64,000 nt of DNA from Fidelibacterota bacterium. Lineage in GTDB: Bacteria > Fidelibacterota > Marinisomatia > Marinisomatales > TCS55. Below, piece by piece: positions 1-13,406 of the stretch. The stretch lies in assembly GCA_016845785.1 (NCBI GenBank), contig JAERSH010000048.1:1-64000 (forward strand), in the 5' to 3' direction. The stretch's first letter is position 1. Each line of letters begins with the position of its first letter. The notes beneath the pieces are model-generated. The model did no database searches and was not told the DNA's origin. It saw only the letters and a program-made list of their open reading frames with translations. Both the position numbers and the translations under genes were made by a program.

Positions 1-678
1 ACTCAACATTCTGTGGACAAAAATGCAGATCTGTATCCTACACATGGATTAGGCCCAGTGAGTCCCATGTTGGATATCAACCGTGGGAATCGCATGGTGC
101 ACCTCACATCCACAGCGACCCAAGCTCGCGGACTCCATAAATACATCGTGGATAATGGGGGCGAAGATCATCCCAATGCAAAGGTGGAATTCAAATTGGG
201 CGATGTGGTTACCACTGTGATCAAATGCGCCAATGGGCAGACCATCATGCTGAGTCATGATACAAATTCTCCAAGACCTTATTCTCTAAACTTTCGTGTG
301 CAGGGGACCCAAGGCTTATGGATGAAAGACAATAAATCCATTTATATTGAAGGCAGGAGTCCCCAATCTCACCGCTGGGAATCGGATGAAGCATATTTGA
401 AAGAATTCGATCATCCACTTTGGAAAAAGTTTGAAGATCAAGCCTCCGGTGCCGGTCATGGCGGTATGGACTTTTTTATCGTCCGTGCATTTGTAGAAGC
501 ATTAAAAGGCGATCAAAAACCGGTTATCGATGTTTATGATGCCGTCAGCATGAGTGTGGTAGTGCCTCTTTCAGAAAAATCAATTAAACTGAATAGTGCT
601 TCAGTAAAAATTCCTGATTTTACTCGCGGGAAGTGGAAAACCAATCAACCGATTTTCGGGTTGGATGACCAGTTTTAG
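1..678 (+). CDS. Gfo/Idh/MocA family protein, GH109-like, 5' truncated
   Basis: This is the C-terminal 225 residues of an NAD-dependent oxidoreductase-fold protein that runs off the left edge; the frame is open from base 1. The visible part begins just before a YPTHGLGP motif, typical of GH109 alpha-N-acetylgalactosaminidases and relatives, and carries a second family-like stretch GAGHGGMDFF. The N-terminal Rossmann domain and any signal peptide lie outside the window. In GH109 the tightly bound NAD takes part in a redox-assisted glycoside cleavage. A plain Gfo/Idh/MocA dehydrogenase is the alternative. The next solid gene is the symporter at 1212. Another member of this superfamily is at 58527, but it lacks the PTHG motif. 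Confidence 0.8.
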   Translation, partial: TQHSVDKNADLYPTHGLGPVSPMLDINRGNRMVHLTSTATQARGLHKYIVDNGGEDHPNAKVEFKLGDVVTTVIKCANGQTIMLSHDTNSPRPYSLNFRVQGTQGLWMKDNKSIYIEGRSPQSHRWESDEAYLKEFDHPLWKKFEDQASGAGHGGMDFFIVRAFVEALKGDQKPVIDVYDAVSMSVVVPLSEKSIKLNSASVKIPDFTRGKWKTNQPIFGLDDQF

Positions 679-1211
679 TAATCTGATATGCTGAGGATGA
701 TAAAGCATTATATTTTGCATTTCTCATCCCTGTTTGTCGGTCAGGCAGGAAGAGGCTCAGGGAGACATAATTTTACTTTTAGTATATTAATGATCATCCT
801 GACTTCATCCATATATTGTCAGGAATTAAGACAAAAATCGATTTCCACTAATCTATTGGAGTTGGAATGAGATTTGGAAATATATCAGATAATTCACTTT
901 TTGGTAAGTTGCTTTTCCATGGAACATCGTCTATAAATTTTGGATATCTGTTTTAAAAAGACAATCACAACGCTTCATCAATCAAGGCTCTCAATTTTTC
1001 AACCACATTTGCGCAAAAACCAATTTTTACTTTTTGAATGATGCCATCTTTCGCCGCTTGAAGGTATGAAACAGGAACAGAGATTGTGATAAAAATATCA
1101 TTAAAATCCGGGAAGGCTATTCCCCCATATTAATTGGGAGATTAAAAAGTTTTTATCAATAAAAGACTGTTTTAACTTCCCCGTCAATTTATAACCCTCT
1201 GAGAAATCACC
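679..1211. other. Gene-poor stretch with remnant ORFs
   Basis: No convincing intact gene was found in these 530 bases. On the plus strand a 60-codon frame (688-870) ends in a hydrophobic, signal-peptide-like segment finishing SSIYCQ. A short ATG frame follows at 866 in another register. This looks like the frameshifted start of a lost secreted-protein gene. On the minus strand an open frame is described separately. There is no clear terminator hairpin after 678. The bases before 1212 should contain the symporter promoter, but no convincing -35/-10 pair stands out. Confidence 0.5.
965..1129 (-). pseudogene. Possible gene remnant without start codon
   Basis: A 54-codon minus-strand frame is bounded by TAA upstream (1130-1132) and TGA at 965-967. 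It contains no ATG, GTG or TTG in a plausible start position. Its amino-acid composition looks protein-like, with a beta-like stretch FITISVPVSYL followed by an amphipathic helix VVEKLRALIDEAL. It may be the tail of a decayed gene or a chance frame. The family is not recognised. Confidence 0.2.
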
Positions 1212-2954
1212 ATGACTTTATCTTCATTAGACTGGACCATCGTTGGCGCCTACTTCGCTATTTCACTCATTGTAGGCCTATGGGTCTCTAAACAGGCGGG
1301 GAAGGATACAAAATCCTTCTTTTTAGCGGGAAGGAATATGCCCTGGTGGTTATTGGGTATAAGTATGGTGGCCACCACATTTTCAACCGATACACCGAAC
1401 TTAGTAACAGATTTGGTGCGCCAGAATGGTGTCTCCGGAAACTGGGGATGGTGGGCCTTTTTGCTCACAGGGATGCTGACTGTTTTTGTGTATGCCAACC
1501 TGTGGCGTCGTTCAGAAGTTTTGACGGATATTGAGTTCTATGAACTAAGATACAGCGGAAAAGCAGCGGCCTTTTTACGTGGATTCCGCGCACTGTATTT
1601 AGGCCTGGTTTTTAACGTATTGGTCATGGGTACGGTTAGTTTGGCCGCAGTTAAATTTGGTGAAATTGTATTGGGGCTCCCGGGGTGGATGACCCTTACC
1701 ATTGCCTGTTCTATTACTTTGGCTTATTCTGCTTTAGGCGGATTGAAGGCGGTTATCATTACGGACTTTGTTCAATTTACTTTGGCTATGGTTGGCTCCA
1801 TCTGGGGGATGTTTTACATTTTGGGATTACCGGAGATTGGTGGATTGTCCAATTTGATTTCCCATGTAAATGTTTCAGATAAATTGGCTTTAATCCCGGA
1901 TCTGTCCGATCCAAATCTTTGGGTGCCTGTTTTGCTGGTGCCCTTGGCGGTTCAGTGGTGGGCCAGCTATTATCCTGGTGCGGAGCCTGGCGGCGGCGGT
2001 TATATTGCCCAAAGGATGTTTTCTGCCAAGGATGAAAAGAACGCTGTGGGCGCAACATTACTGTTTAATGTGGCCCATTATGCACTTCGTCCCTGGCCTT
2101 GGATTTTGATTGCCCTTGCATCGCTTGTGGTATTTCCTGAATTGAGTGATATTCAAAAAGCATTCCCCAGTTTGCCTGCGGATAAACTGGGTCATGATGT
2201 GGCATATCCGGCCATGTTGACATTGCTCCCATCAGGGTTATTGGGATTGGTGGCCGCTTCTCTAATTGCTGCATTTATGAGTACCATGAGTACCCAATTG
2301 AATTTGGGCGCCAGTTATTTGGTGAATGATTTTTATCACCGCTTCATTAAACCGGATGCATCTGAAAAAGAATTGGTTAACGTGGGCCGATTATTTACAG
2401 TCGTTTCAATCGTTCTGGGGGCTGGTTTAGGTCTCATGCTCACTAGCGCAGGACAAGCATTTAATTTACTCCTCATGATCGGCGCTGGTACAGGGTTGAT
2501 TTATATCCTGAGGTGGTTTTGGTGGCGGATCAATGCCTATACTGAAATTGTTGCCATGATCAGTTCCATCATAATTGCGGGCTATTTCAATTTTGGTGAT
2601 ACCAGTTTAGAAGGGTGGCAAAAAATTGTGATTGGTGCATTACTCACAACCATTGTTTGGGTAGTGGCCACATACTTTACACCATCGGATGATGAAGAAA
2701 CTTTAAGGAATTTTGTGAAAAAGGTAAATCCGGGCGGTCCCGGTTGGGCAAAATTTAGTAGTGGGATTTCCAGTGACCCTTGGCCCGTTCCAAAGGGCAT
2801 CCTTTCTATGGTATTGGGTTGTACTGCTGTTTATGGATTTTTGCTTGGTGTAGGACAATTAATATATGGCGAGACGGGCAGTGGAATGCTCATTTGTGGA
2901 TTGGGTATAATTGCGTCCTTTGGTCTTTTTAAACTTTGGGGTAAAAGTGCTTAA
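1212..2954 (+). CDS. Sodium:solute symporter (SSS family), probable sugar transporter
   Basis: A 580-residue polytopic inner-membrane protein with about 13-14 hydrophobic segments, the usual size for SSS/SGLT-type sodium-coupled carriers. It begins near the first helix (WTIVGAYFAISLIVGLWVS), followed by the family-like SFFLAGRNMPWW and the central AAFMSTMSTQLNLGASY segment. In this family, uptake of a sugar or related solute is driven by the sodium gradient. The substrate cannot be read from sequence. The GHMP sugar kinase, nucleotidyltransferase and beta-galactosidase downstream suggest a hexose such as galactose. The ATG at 1212 precedes the first helix by only a few residues and is a good start. 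Confidence 0.9.
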   Translation: MTLSSLDWTIVGAYFAISLIVGLWVSKQAGKDTKSFFLAGRNMPWWLLGISMVATTFSTDTPNLVTDLVRQNGVSGNWGWWAFLLTGMLTVFVYANLWRRSEVLTDIEFYELRYSGKAAAFLRGFRALYLGLVFNVLVMGTVSLAAVKFGEIVLGLPGWMTLTIACSITLAYSALGGLKAVIITDFVQFTLAMVGSIWGMFYILGLPEIGGLSNLISHVNVSDKLALIPDLSDPNLWVPVLLVPLAVQWWASYYPGAEPGGGGYIAQRMFSAKDEKNAVGATLLFNVAHYALRPWPWILIALASLVVFPELSDIQKAFPSLPADKLGHDVAYPAMLTLLPSGLLGLVAASLIAAFMSTMSTQLNLGASYLVNDFYHRFIKPDASEKELVNVGRLFTVVSIVLGAGLGLMLTSAGQAFNLLLMIGAGTGLIYILRWFWWRINAYTEIVAMISSIIIAGYFNFGDTSLEGWQKIVIGALLTTIVWVVATYFTPSDDEETLRNFVKKVNPGGPGWAKFSSGISSDPWPVPKGILSMVLGCTAVYGFLLGVGQLIYGETGSGMLICGLGIIASFGLFKLWGKSA

Positions 2955-3013
2955 GTGTTCGTGTGTTCACGGTAACACTTAAACACCTGAACACATTTCG
3001 ACACTTGAACACA
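2951..3013. repeat. GTGTTCA-type inverted repeat, copy 1
   Basis: The gap between symporter and kinase is filled by GTGTTCGTGTGTTCAC on the left and several AACAC-CTGAACAC-type units on the right, so the RNA could fold back. Related copies lie at 21518, 22331 and 26626, always between genes. Here it runs right up to the kinase ATG and artificially extends that ORF by 17 upstream codons. Confidence 0.8.
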
Positions 3014-4063
3014 ATGAAAGTATCCACCCCCGGTCGCATTTGCCTATTTGGTGAGCACCAGGATTATCTTGGCCTCCCTGTGGTTGCCATGGCCATTTCC
3101 CGGCGAGCCACGATTCAGGGCGATAAACGGAATGATCAACAGGTCATCATCCATAAACCGGATTTAGGGGAAACAGAATCTTTCTCGCTTGATGATTTAT
3201 CTTATACCAAGAAGCGGGACTATTTCAAAAGTGGGATCAATATTTGTCAAAGACAGGGACTCACCTTTTCTTCCGGTTTTGAATGTGAAATTACCAGCGA
3301 AATTCCCATTCGAGCCGGGACAAGTTCATCTTCTTCCATCAATGTAAACTGGATTCATTTTCTTTCACAAATGGCCGATGAACCAGTGAATTGGGATCAA
3401 CGAAAAATCGGTGAATTAACCTATACAGCAGAAGTGACTGAATTCAATGAACCGGGCGGTATGATGGATCAATATTCCACTGCTTTGGGAAACCTCATTT
3501 ATTTGGAATCGGAGCCGGAAATATCAATTCAATCATTAAATCCCAAATTAGGGACTTTTGTTTTGGGGGACTCCTGTGAACCGAAAGATACAATGGGCAT
3601 ATTAAGTCGATGCCGGGATTCACGGATCAAACTGATTCAAAAATTGAAAAACAAAAATCCTGATTCAACCATCCACGATTTAGATGATAGTGCGGACCTA
3701 TCTGATTTGAACTCAGATGAAGTGAATCTTTTCAATGGTACATTAAAAAATAGGGATCTGCTGCATGAGGGATTGGCCGTATTAGAAAAGGATGATCCTG
3801 ACCATCAACATATTGGACGACTGTTGTCCGACCACCATCAAGTCTTGCGGGATGTCCTTCAAGTCAGTACTCCCAAGATTGAAGCCATGATGGATGCAGC
3901 CTTAAACGCCGGCGCTTTGGGGGGCAAGATTAATGGGTCTGGTGGCGGCGGATGTATGTTTGCATATGCACCGGAAAACTCAGAAGCTGTAGCAGATGCG
4001 ATTGAAAAAGTTGGCGGGAAAGCTTATATCATCCAACCGGATGAAGGGTCGAGAATAGATTAA
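3014..4063 (+). CDS. GHMP-family sugar kinase, galactokinase-like
   Basis: A cytoplasmic 349-residue kinase that would phosphorylate a sugar at C1 with ATP. Motif 1 is PGRICLFGEHQDY (residues 6-18), close to the galactokinase signature. The phosphate-binding loop is PIRAGTSSSSS (98-108), the likely catalytic Asp is D152 in GGMMDQYS, and motif 3 is KINGSGGGG (305-313). The longer frame from 2963 is rejected because its first 17 codons are repeat DNA. The gene sits between a sugar symporter and, after a converging small gene, a sugar nucleotidyltransferase, suggesting salvage of a free monosaccharide to a nucleotide sugar. Galactose is the simplest guess; fucose or a hexosamine is possible. Confidence 0.82.
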   Translation: MKVSTPGRICLFGEHQDYLGLPVVAMAISRRATIQGDKRNDQQVIIHKPDLGETESFSLDDLSYTKKRDYFKSGINICQRQGLTFSSGFECEITSEIPIRAGTSSSSSINVNWIHFLSQMADEPVNWDQRKIGELTYTAEVTEFNEPGGMMDQYSTALGNLIYLESEPEISIQSLNPKLGTFVLGDSCEPKDTMGILSRCRDSRIKLIQKLKNKNPDSTIHDLDDSADLSDLNSDEVNLFNGTLKNRDLLHEGLAVLEKDDPDHQHIGRLLSDHHQVLRDVLQVSTPKIEAMMDAALNAGALGGKINGSGGGGCMFAYAPENSEAVADAIEKVGGKAYIIQPDEGSRID

Positions 4064-4461
4064 CCTGTTGGTGGTCCACTCAACGAATCTAAAAAATATC
4101 CCGAATAGACCAATACATTATAGGCCACATAATTGACCCAAAACCGTTTTTTATCCGAATGATTTTTCCCGAATTTTATTGAATAGCCAGCCTTGGCTAA
4201 AAACCCTGTGGATAAGAGATAATATCCGATTTGTTGGGCGCCCATTTCTTTCACCAATCCATTTTGCACGCCCGCATAAGCAAAAAATATATCTAAGGCA
4301 CCGACGATAAGGTGTCCATAAACTTTTTCTTTTGTGGCCAAATAACTTAATCCCCCAAATGCCGCTTGTTGGGCAAGGATATATCCTGCTTCTTCCAATA
4401 CGCTGGATTGTGCAAAGGTTGATGAAGAAAAAATGATCAGTACTGTGATGAGTTTTTTCAT
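4060..4461 (-). CDS. Hypothetical small secreted or membrane protein
   Basis: About 133 residues starting MKKLITVLIIFSSSTFAQ, a clean short signal peptide ending FAQ. It is followed by three moderately hydrophobic segments (around ILAQQAAFGGLSYL, HLIVGALDIFFAYAGV and IGYYLLSTGFLAKAG). I do not recognise the family; it may be a small envelope protein. It is convergent with the kinase and its stop overlaps the kinase stop by 4 bp. An alternative ATG lies two codons upstream at 4467. An overlapping 106-codon frame (4151-4471) is judged a shadow because it lacks the signal peptide and has unnatural composition. Confidence 0.6.
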   Translation of the reverse strand: MKKLITVLIIFSSSTFAQSSVLEEAGYILAQQAAFGGLSYLATKEKVYGHLIVGALDIFFAYAGVQNGLVKEMGAQQIGYYLLSTGFLAKAGYSIKFGKNHSDKKRFWVNYVAYNVLVYSGYFLDSLSGPPTG

Positions 4462-4601
4462 GATCATTCAAATCTACAATGGATAGGCCATACGAGACTA
4501 TTTTTATCCATTACAGGATTATTTTTATTTTTCATCCATACATAGGTGAGGTAAAATACGCTGAATTTTTAAGCATATAATTCCAATCTGAAAGACAATT
4601 C

Positions 4602-9536
<4,935 letters not shown>

Positions 9537-9600
9537 TTATATTCGCTGACATTTTTCAATTCTCTGAGGAGGGAATTCCAATAAAAAGAAGGAGTTAAAT

Positions 9601-11199
9601 ATGAGGATCCTAATGCGAACTTCAATTATTTATTCAATTTTATCTGTTATCCTGATTGCGCAGGATAAACCAAAATCCATTCTGCCTGGGCCCGATCGTG
9701 CTGAAGGTGAGGGGCCGTTCAAACGGCTTGTTATTCGCGGCGCAACCGTAATTGATGGTTCGGGTGGACCACCTCGCGGTCCTGTAGATATTGTTATTGA
9801 AGGAAATCGAATTAAATCTGTAAGTGGTGTCGGATATCCAGGTGTACCCATCAATGAAAAACGCCGCCCGAAAGCAGGGGACTATGAGATTGATGCCCAT
9901 GGTTCTTATGTAATGCCCGGTTTTGTGGATATGCATGCCCATGCTGGCAGTGTCTCAAAAGCGCCTGAAACGGAATATGTTTATAAATTGTGGTTGGCCC
10001 ATGGAGTCACCACCGTTCGCGGTGTGGGACTTGGTTCACTGGAGTTTAGTACCAGTGAAAAGAAAAGGTCTGCCAACAATGAAATTACGGCACCACGGAT
10101 ATGGGCATATCAGCGACCAGGACAAGGAAAGGATTGGAAAGGTGGCTCACCTTACGAAGATCCTGCAGTGGCCAGAAAATGGGTTCGTTATGCCAAGAAA
10201 AAAGGTGTGGATGGACTCAAACTCGGTGCCTTTGAACCACGCATTATGGAAGCCCTCATTGATGAAGCCATCAAAAATGATATGGGGACTACAGCACATT
10301 TGGCCCAAACCGGTGTAGCGCGAATGAATACCATTGATGCAGCTCGCCTTGGCCTTGGAACCCAGACCCATTATTATGGTTTGTTTGAATCCATGTATGA
10401 AAATCATGATGTTCAGCCTTGGCCGGTGGATATGAATTACAGCAATGAGCAGCATCGATTTGGTCAAGTGGCCCGTCAATGGAGCCTTGTAAAGCCCAAT
10501 GGTGAAAAGTGGGAGGCGCTAAAAAAAGAGTTGATCGAATTGGATATGACCATGGATCCTACCATGAATATTTATGCCGCAGGACGAGATGTAATGATGG
10601 CCCGAAATGCAGATTGGCATGATATCTACACATTGCCATCCCAATGGGATTTTTATACACCCAACCGCATTGCTCATGGTTCATATTGGTTTGATTGGAC
10701 TACTCACGATGAAATTGCATGGAAAAAATTCTATCAGGTGTGGATGCAATTCCTTTACGAATATAAAAATGCCGGCGGCCGGGTGACTACTGGATCAGAC
10801 AGTGGATTCATTTATAAACTGTATGGATTCGGATTCATTGAGGAATTGGAACTCCTCCAGGAAGCGGGATTCCATCCTTTGGAAGTGATTAGAGCAGCAA
10901 CACTTCACGGCGCAGAAACATTGCATAAACCACTTGGCACACCGGTTGAATTTGGTATGGTGAAGCCGGGATTGCTGGCAGACCTAGTTATTGTGGATGA
11001 AAATCCATTGGCCAACTTTAAAGTGCTCTATGGTACTGGTGCCATCAAAATTAATAAAAACAATGAAGTAACCCGTGTGGGTGGTGTGAAATACACGATT
11101 AAAGACGGCATTGTTTATGACGCCAAGCAACTCTTGAAAGACGTTGAAAATATGGTGAAAAAAGCCAAACGTCGCGACGGTGAATTAAAAAAATACTAA
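9601..11199 (+). CDS. Secreted amidohydrolase-family metal-dependent hydrolase
   Basis: A 532-residue protein with an export signal (TSIIYSILSVILIAQ). The amidohydrolase core has the metal-binding MHAHAG (H112, H114), later TTAHLAQTG and the catalytic-type TTGSDSGF. The C-terminal GLLADLVIVDENPL is typical of cyclic amidases, imidazolonepropionase-like and Xaa-Pro dipeptidase-like members. It probably hydrolyses an amide or peptide bond in the periplasm; the substrate is not clear. ATG 9601 has a strong AAGGAG ribosome-binding site at 9589-9594. The gene lies 13 bp before the M20 hydrolase, suggesting a two-gene periplasmic hydrolase operon. Confidence 0.85.
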   Translation: MRILMRTSIIYSILSVILIAQDKPKSILPGPDRAEGEGPFKRLVIRGATVIDGSGGPPRGPVDIVIEGNRIKSVSGVGYPGVPINEKRRPKAGDYEIDAHGSYVMPGFVDMHAHAGSVSKAPETEYVYKLWLAHGVTTVRGVGLGSLEFSTSEKKRSANNEITAPRIWAYQRPGQGKDWKGGSPYEDPAVARKWVRYAKKKGVDGLKLGAFEPRIMEALIDEAIKNDMGTTAHLAQTGVARMNTIDAARLGLGTQTHYYGLFESMYENHDVQPWPVDMNYSNEQHRFGQVARQWSLVKPNGEKWEALKKELIELDMTMDPTMNIYAAGRDVMMARNADWHDIYTLPSQWDFYTPNRIAHGSYWFDWTTHDEIAWKKFYQVWMQFLYEYKNAGGRVTTGSDSGFIYKLYGFGFIEELELLQEAGFHPLEVIRAATLHGAETLHKPLGTPVEFGMVKPGLLADLVIVDENPLANFKVLYGTGAIKINKNNEVTRVGGVKYTIKDGIVYDAKQLLKDVENMVKKAKRRDGELKKY

Positions 11200-11212
11200 T
11201 AGAAAGACATCA

Positions 11213-12499
11213 ATGAAACGATTCATCATAGGGGCATTGGCCCTCCAGTTTACTTTTGCCCAAACACCGGAATATCTAAATAAACAGATTGATGATATGG
11301 CCGACCGCTTGGAGCGAAAGGTGATTGATTGGCGCAGAGATATTCATGAAAATCCTGAACTGTCTAATCGGGAATTCAGAACGGCTGAAAAGGTAGCGGC
11401 CCATCTTCGATCCCTTGGAATGGAAGTCAAAACCGGGGTGGCTCATACAGGTGTTGTTGGCCTTCTCAAAGGCGGAAAACCGGGAAAAGTCGTGGCCCTT
11501 CGTGCAGATATGGATGGCCTCCCCGTGAAAGAAAAAGTGGATCTACCATTTGCATCCAAAGCAAAAGGTGTGTATCAAGGCAAAGAAGTTGATGTGATGC
11601 ACGCTTGCGGTCATGATAATCACGTGGCCGGACTCATGGGTGCAGCAGAGATATTAGCGGGCATGAAGGATGATCTTCCCGGAACGGTGAAATTTATTTT
11701 TCAACCGGCGGAAGAAGGGGCACCATTAGGTGAAAAAGGTGGCGCGCCCTATATGGTAGAGCAAGGCGTCATGAATAATCCAAAAGTGGATGCCATATTT
11801 GGTCTCCATGCGTGGCCCGGGAAAGTTGGTACGGCACAATATCGATCGGGACCTACCATGGCTGCAGCGGAGCGGATGCGCATTACGGTGACCGGTGTTC
11901 AAACACACGGTGCAGCGCCGTGGGGCGGTGTAGATCCCATTGTGATCTCATCCCAAATTATTATGGCGTTGCAAACGATTATGGCGCGAGAAGTGAACAT
12001 CACTGCTGTGCCGGGGATTGTGACGGTTGGCTCCATTCATGGTGGTGTAAGAAATAATATCATCCCGGAAGAAGTGGTGATGGAAGGGACGATTCGTACA
12101 TTTAAAGAGGATATCCGTCAGCAGATTCATGAAAGCATTCGGAAGAAAGTGGAAATGATTGCTGAAGCATCCAATGCCACAGCGAAATTAGAAATATTTA
12201 GTGGGATAGCGAAAGTGACCTATAATGAACCGTCACTGACAGAACAAATGCTGCCGTCATTACGCCGTGTTTACGGTGATGAAAATGTGATGATACGACC
12301 ATTCGTCACCGGTGCAGAAGATTTCCCATTTTTTACCGATCACGCCCCGGGATTGTATTTCTTTAATGGGGTGGCTGAAGATCCATCCACGGCATATTCC
12401 AACCATTCGCCCTACTTTTTTGCCGATGAACGGAATTTGAAATATGGTGTGAAATCCATGGCCCAGTTGGCGGTGGATTATTTGTTTTTGAATCAGTAA
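11213..12499 (+). CDS. M20 family metallo-amidohydrolase (carboxypeptidase/hippuricase type)
   Basis: 428 residues with a short export signal (MKRFIIGALALQFTFAQ). Metal-site motifs are intact: ALRADMDGLP around D101, HACGHDNH with C132 and H134, and QPAEEGA with E168. This C/H pattern marks the M20D group, such as hippurate hydrolase, IAA-amino-acid hydrolase and carboxypeptidase Ss1. The enzyme would cleave N-acyl amino acids or dipeptides in the periplasm. It is co-directional with and close to the amidohydrolase. Downstream DNA carries two GTAGAGACG palindromes. Confidence 0.9.
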   Translation: MKRFIIGALALQFTFAQTPEYLNKQIDDMADRLERKVIDWRRDIHENPELSNREFRTAEKVAAHLRSLGMEVKTGVAHTGVVGLLKGGKPGKVVALRADMDGLPVKEKVDLPFASKAKGVYQGKEVDVMHACGHDNHVAGLMGAAEILAGMKDDLPGTVKFIFQPAEEGAPLGEKGGAPYMVEQGVMNNPKVDAIFGLHAWPGKVGTAQYRSGPTMAAAERMRITVTGVQTHGAAPWGGVDPIVISSQIIMALQTIMAREVNITAVPGIVTVGSIHGGVRNNIIPEEVVMEGTIRTFKEDIRQQIHESIRKKVEMIAEASNATAKLEIFSGIAKVTYNEPSLTEQMLPSLRRVYGDENVMIRPFVTGAEDFPFFTDHAPGLYFFNGVAEDPSTAYSNHSPYFFADERNLKYGVKSMAQLAVDYLFLNQ

Positions 12500-12508
12500 T
12501 GGTTTTAT

Positions 12509-12536
12509 GTAGAGACGTGGCGCGCCGCGTCTCTAC
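12509..12536. repeat. GTAGAGACG palindrome after the M20 gene
   Basis: A 28-bp near-perfect palindrome with GTAGAGACG and CGTCTCTAC arms around a GC-rich core. It is 9 bp past the M20 stop, could fold into a strong hairpin and may act as an accidental terminator, although no T-run follows. Confidence 0.85.
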
Positions 12537-12552
12537 TCCAAATTATTTATGA

Positions 12553-12578
12553 ATAGACGCATGGCAATGCGTCTCTAC
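12553..12578. repeat. GTAGAGACG-family palindrome, second copy
   Basis: ATAGACGCATGGCAATGCGTCTCTAC is split as a left arm ATAGACGCAT and a right arm ATGCGTCTCTAC. The core GACGCAT is shared with the copy at 12973. It lies 40 bp upstream of the first small membrane protein. Confidence 0.8.
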
Positions 12579-12617
12579 AATTATATTGTTTAATATATAT
12601 ATTTTGTAATTTCGATC

Positions 12618-12932
12618 ATGTGGGAAAAGATCAAAGCCAATTATGCATTCATTTATGTGGGCATAATTCTCGTTGGATATTTTGGATATGTAATCCACTT
12701 ATACGGGTTTGAAGCTTTCATGATGGAAGGCCTTCGGTCGAAAAAAACTCTCCCAACAGGGACAGTCAAACCCTATACACCGTTTGAAAGTTTAATGGGC
12801 GCACCACTCATTTTTGTGGGGTATTTAATCATGCATTTCTATTGGAGTAATGAAAATTTTGCAAAGGCAGCTTTCCAAATTTTTATTCTCATATTTATTG
12901 CCTTACTGATTTATATGAGTAAAAATATGTAG
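12618..12932 (+). CDS. Small membrane protein, paralogue A
   Basis: 104 residues with three predicted transmembrane segments (IYVGIILVGYFGYVIHLYG, APLIFVGYLIMHF and AFQIFILIFIALLIYM). The family is not recognised. It is a tandem duplicate of the gene at 13030; both start MWEKIKAN and end with a similar LLIY-KN tail. The middle (residues 37-58) is quite different between the two. Its TAG stop lies within a degenerate GTAGAGACG repeat unit, so the repeat seems to define the end of the gene. Confidence 0.65.
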   Translation: MWEKIKANYAFIYVGIILVGYFGYVIHLYGFEAFMMEGLRSKKTLPTGTVKPYTPFESLMGAPLIFVGYLIMHFYWSNENFAKAAFQIFILIFIALLIYMSKNM

Positions 12933-13000
12933 AGACGATCCGGCATATGGTTTTTACTTCATTAAATTTGATGTAAAGACGCATTGTAATGCGTCTCTGC
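12929..13000. repeat. GTAGAGACG-family block downstream of paralogue A
   Basis: The block begins with a half unit GTAGAGACGATC that includes the stop codon. It continues with a spacer containing CATATGGTTTTTACTTC and ends with a full palindrome at 12973-13000 (GTAAAGACGCAT paired with ATGCGTCTCTGC). The same arrangement recurs at 13341. Confidence 0.75.
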
Positions 13001-13029
13001 AATTACAATAATTCTCCATAAATTTGGCA

Positions 13030-13344
13030 ATGTGGGAAAAGATCAAAGCCAATAGTGCCTATATTTATTTAGGTGTCATCGTGATCGGGTACTTGTCTTA
13101 TGCGTTGTATACTTATGGGTTTGAAGAATTTATTATAGGCCATTTTAAAAGTATGGAAGATTATAGAACTCACGATGGTGACATATTTGTTTTTTATAAT
13201 ATGTTTTTCCCAGGGATAATCTTTCTAGCATTTATTTTAATTTCCCACCTATATATTAAAGAATCAAAATATGCAAAACTATCGGAACAAATTTTTGCGG
13301 TTATGTTTGTGATATTATTGATTTACCTCAGAAAAAACTTGTAG
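13030..13344 (+). CDS. Small membrane protein, paralogue B
   Basis: 104 residues starting at ATG 13030 (an in-frame TTG two codons earlier is less likely), with three hydrophobic segments as in paralogue A. Conserved positions cluster in the first and last helices (MWEKIKAN, YGFE-F, and LLIY with a KN tail). The loop has diverged and carries acidic residues. Function unknown. As in paralogue A, the TAG stop is at the edge of a GTAG-type repeat unit. Confidence 0.65.
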   Translation: MWEKIKANSAYIYLGVIVIGYLSYALYTYGFEEFIIGHFKSMEDYRTHDGDIFVFYNMFFPGIIFLAFILISHLYIKESKYAKLSEQIFAVMFVILLIYLRKNL

Positions 13345-13402
13345 GGGCAATCTGGTATATGGTTTTTACTTCATTAAATTGGTGTAAAGACGCAGCTCTA
13401 CG
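13341..13402. repeat. Degenerate copy of the repeat block after paralogue B
   Basis: GTAGGGGCAATCTGG, then TATATGGTTTTTACTTC, then GTAAAGACGCAGCTCTAC. The order and spacer match the block at 12929, so the duplicated unit covered the gene plus its downstream repeats. The palindromes are more decayed here. Confidence 0.7.
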
Positions 13403-13406
13403 AATT

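Noticed and set aside
688-870. 60-codon frame as a real gene
   Set aside because: It has no ribosome-binding site and an odd N-terminal half. Only the last third resembles a signal peptide, so a remnant is more likely.
4151-4471. 106-codon minus-strand frame overlapping the small secreted protein
   Set aside because: It has a Cys/Arg-rich unnatural composition and no signal, while the other frame has a clean signal peptide.
12509-13402. Recurring palindromes as a CRISPR array
   Set aside because: The units are palindromic, degenerate and unevenly spaced, with genes between them. There are no regular unique spacers and no cas genes.
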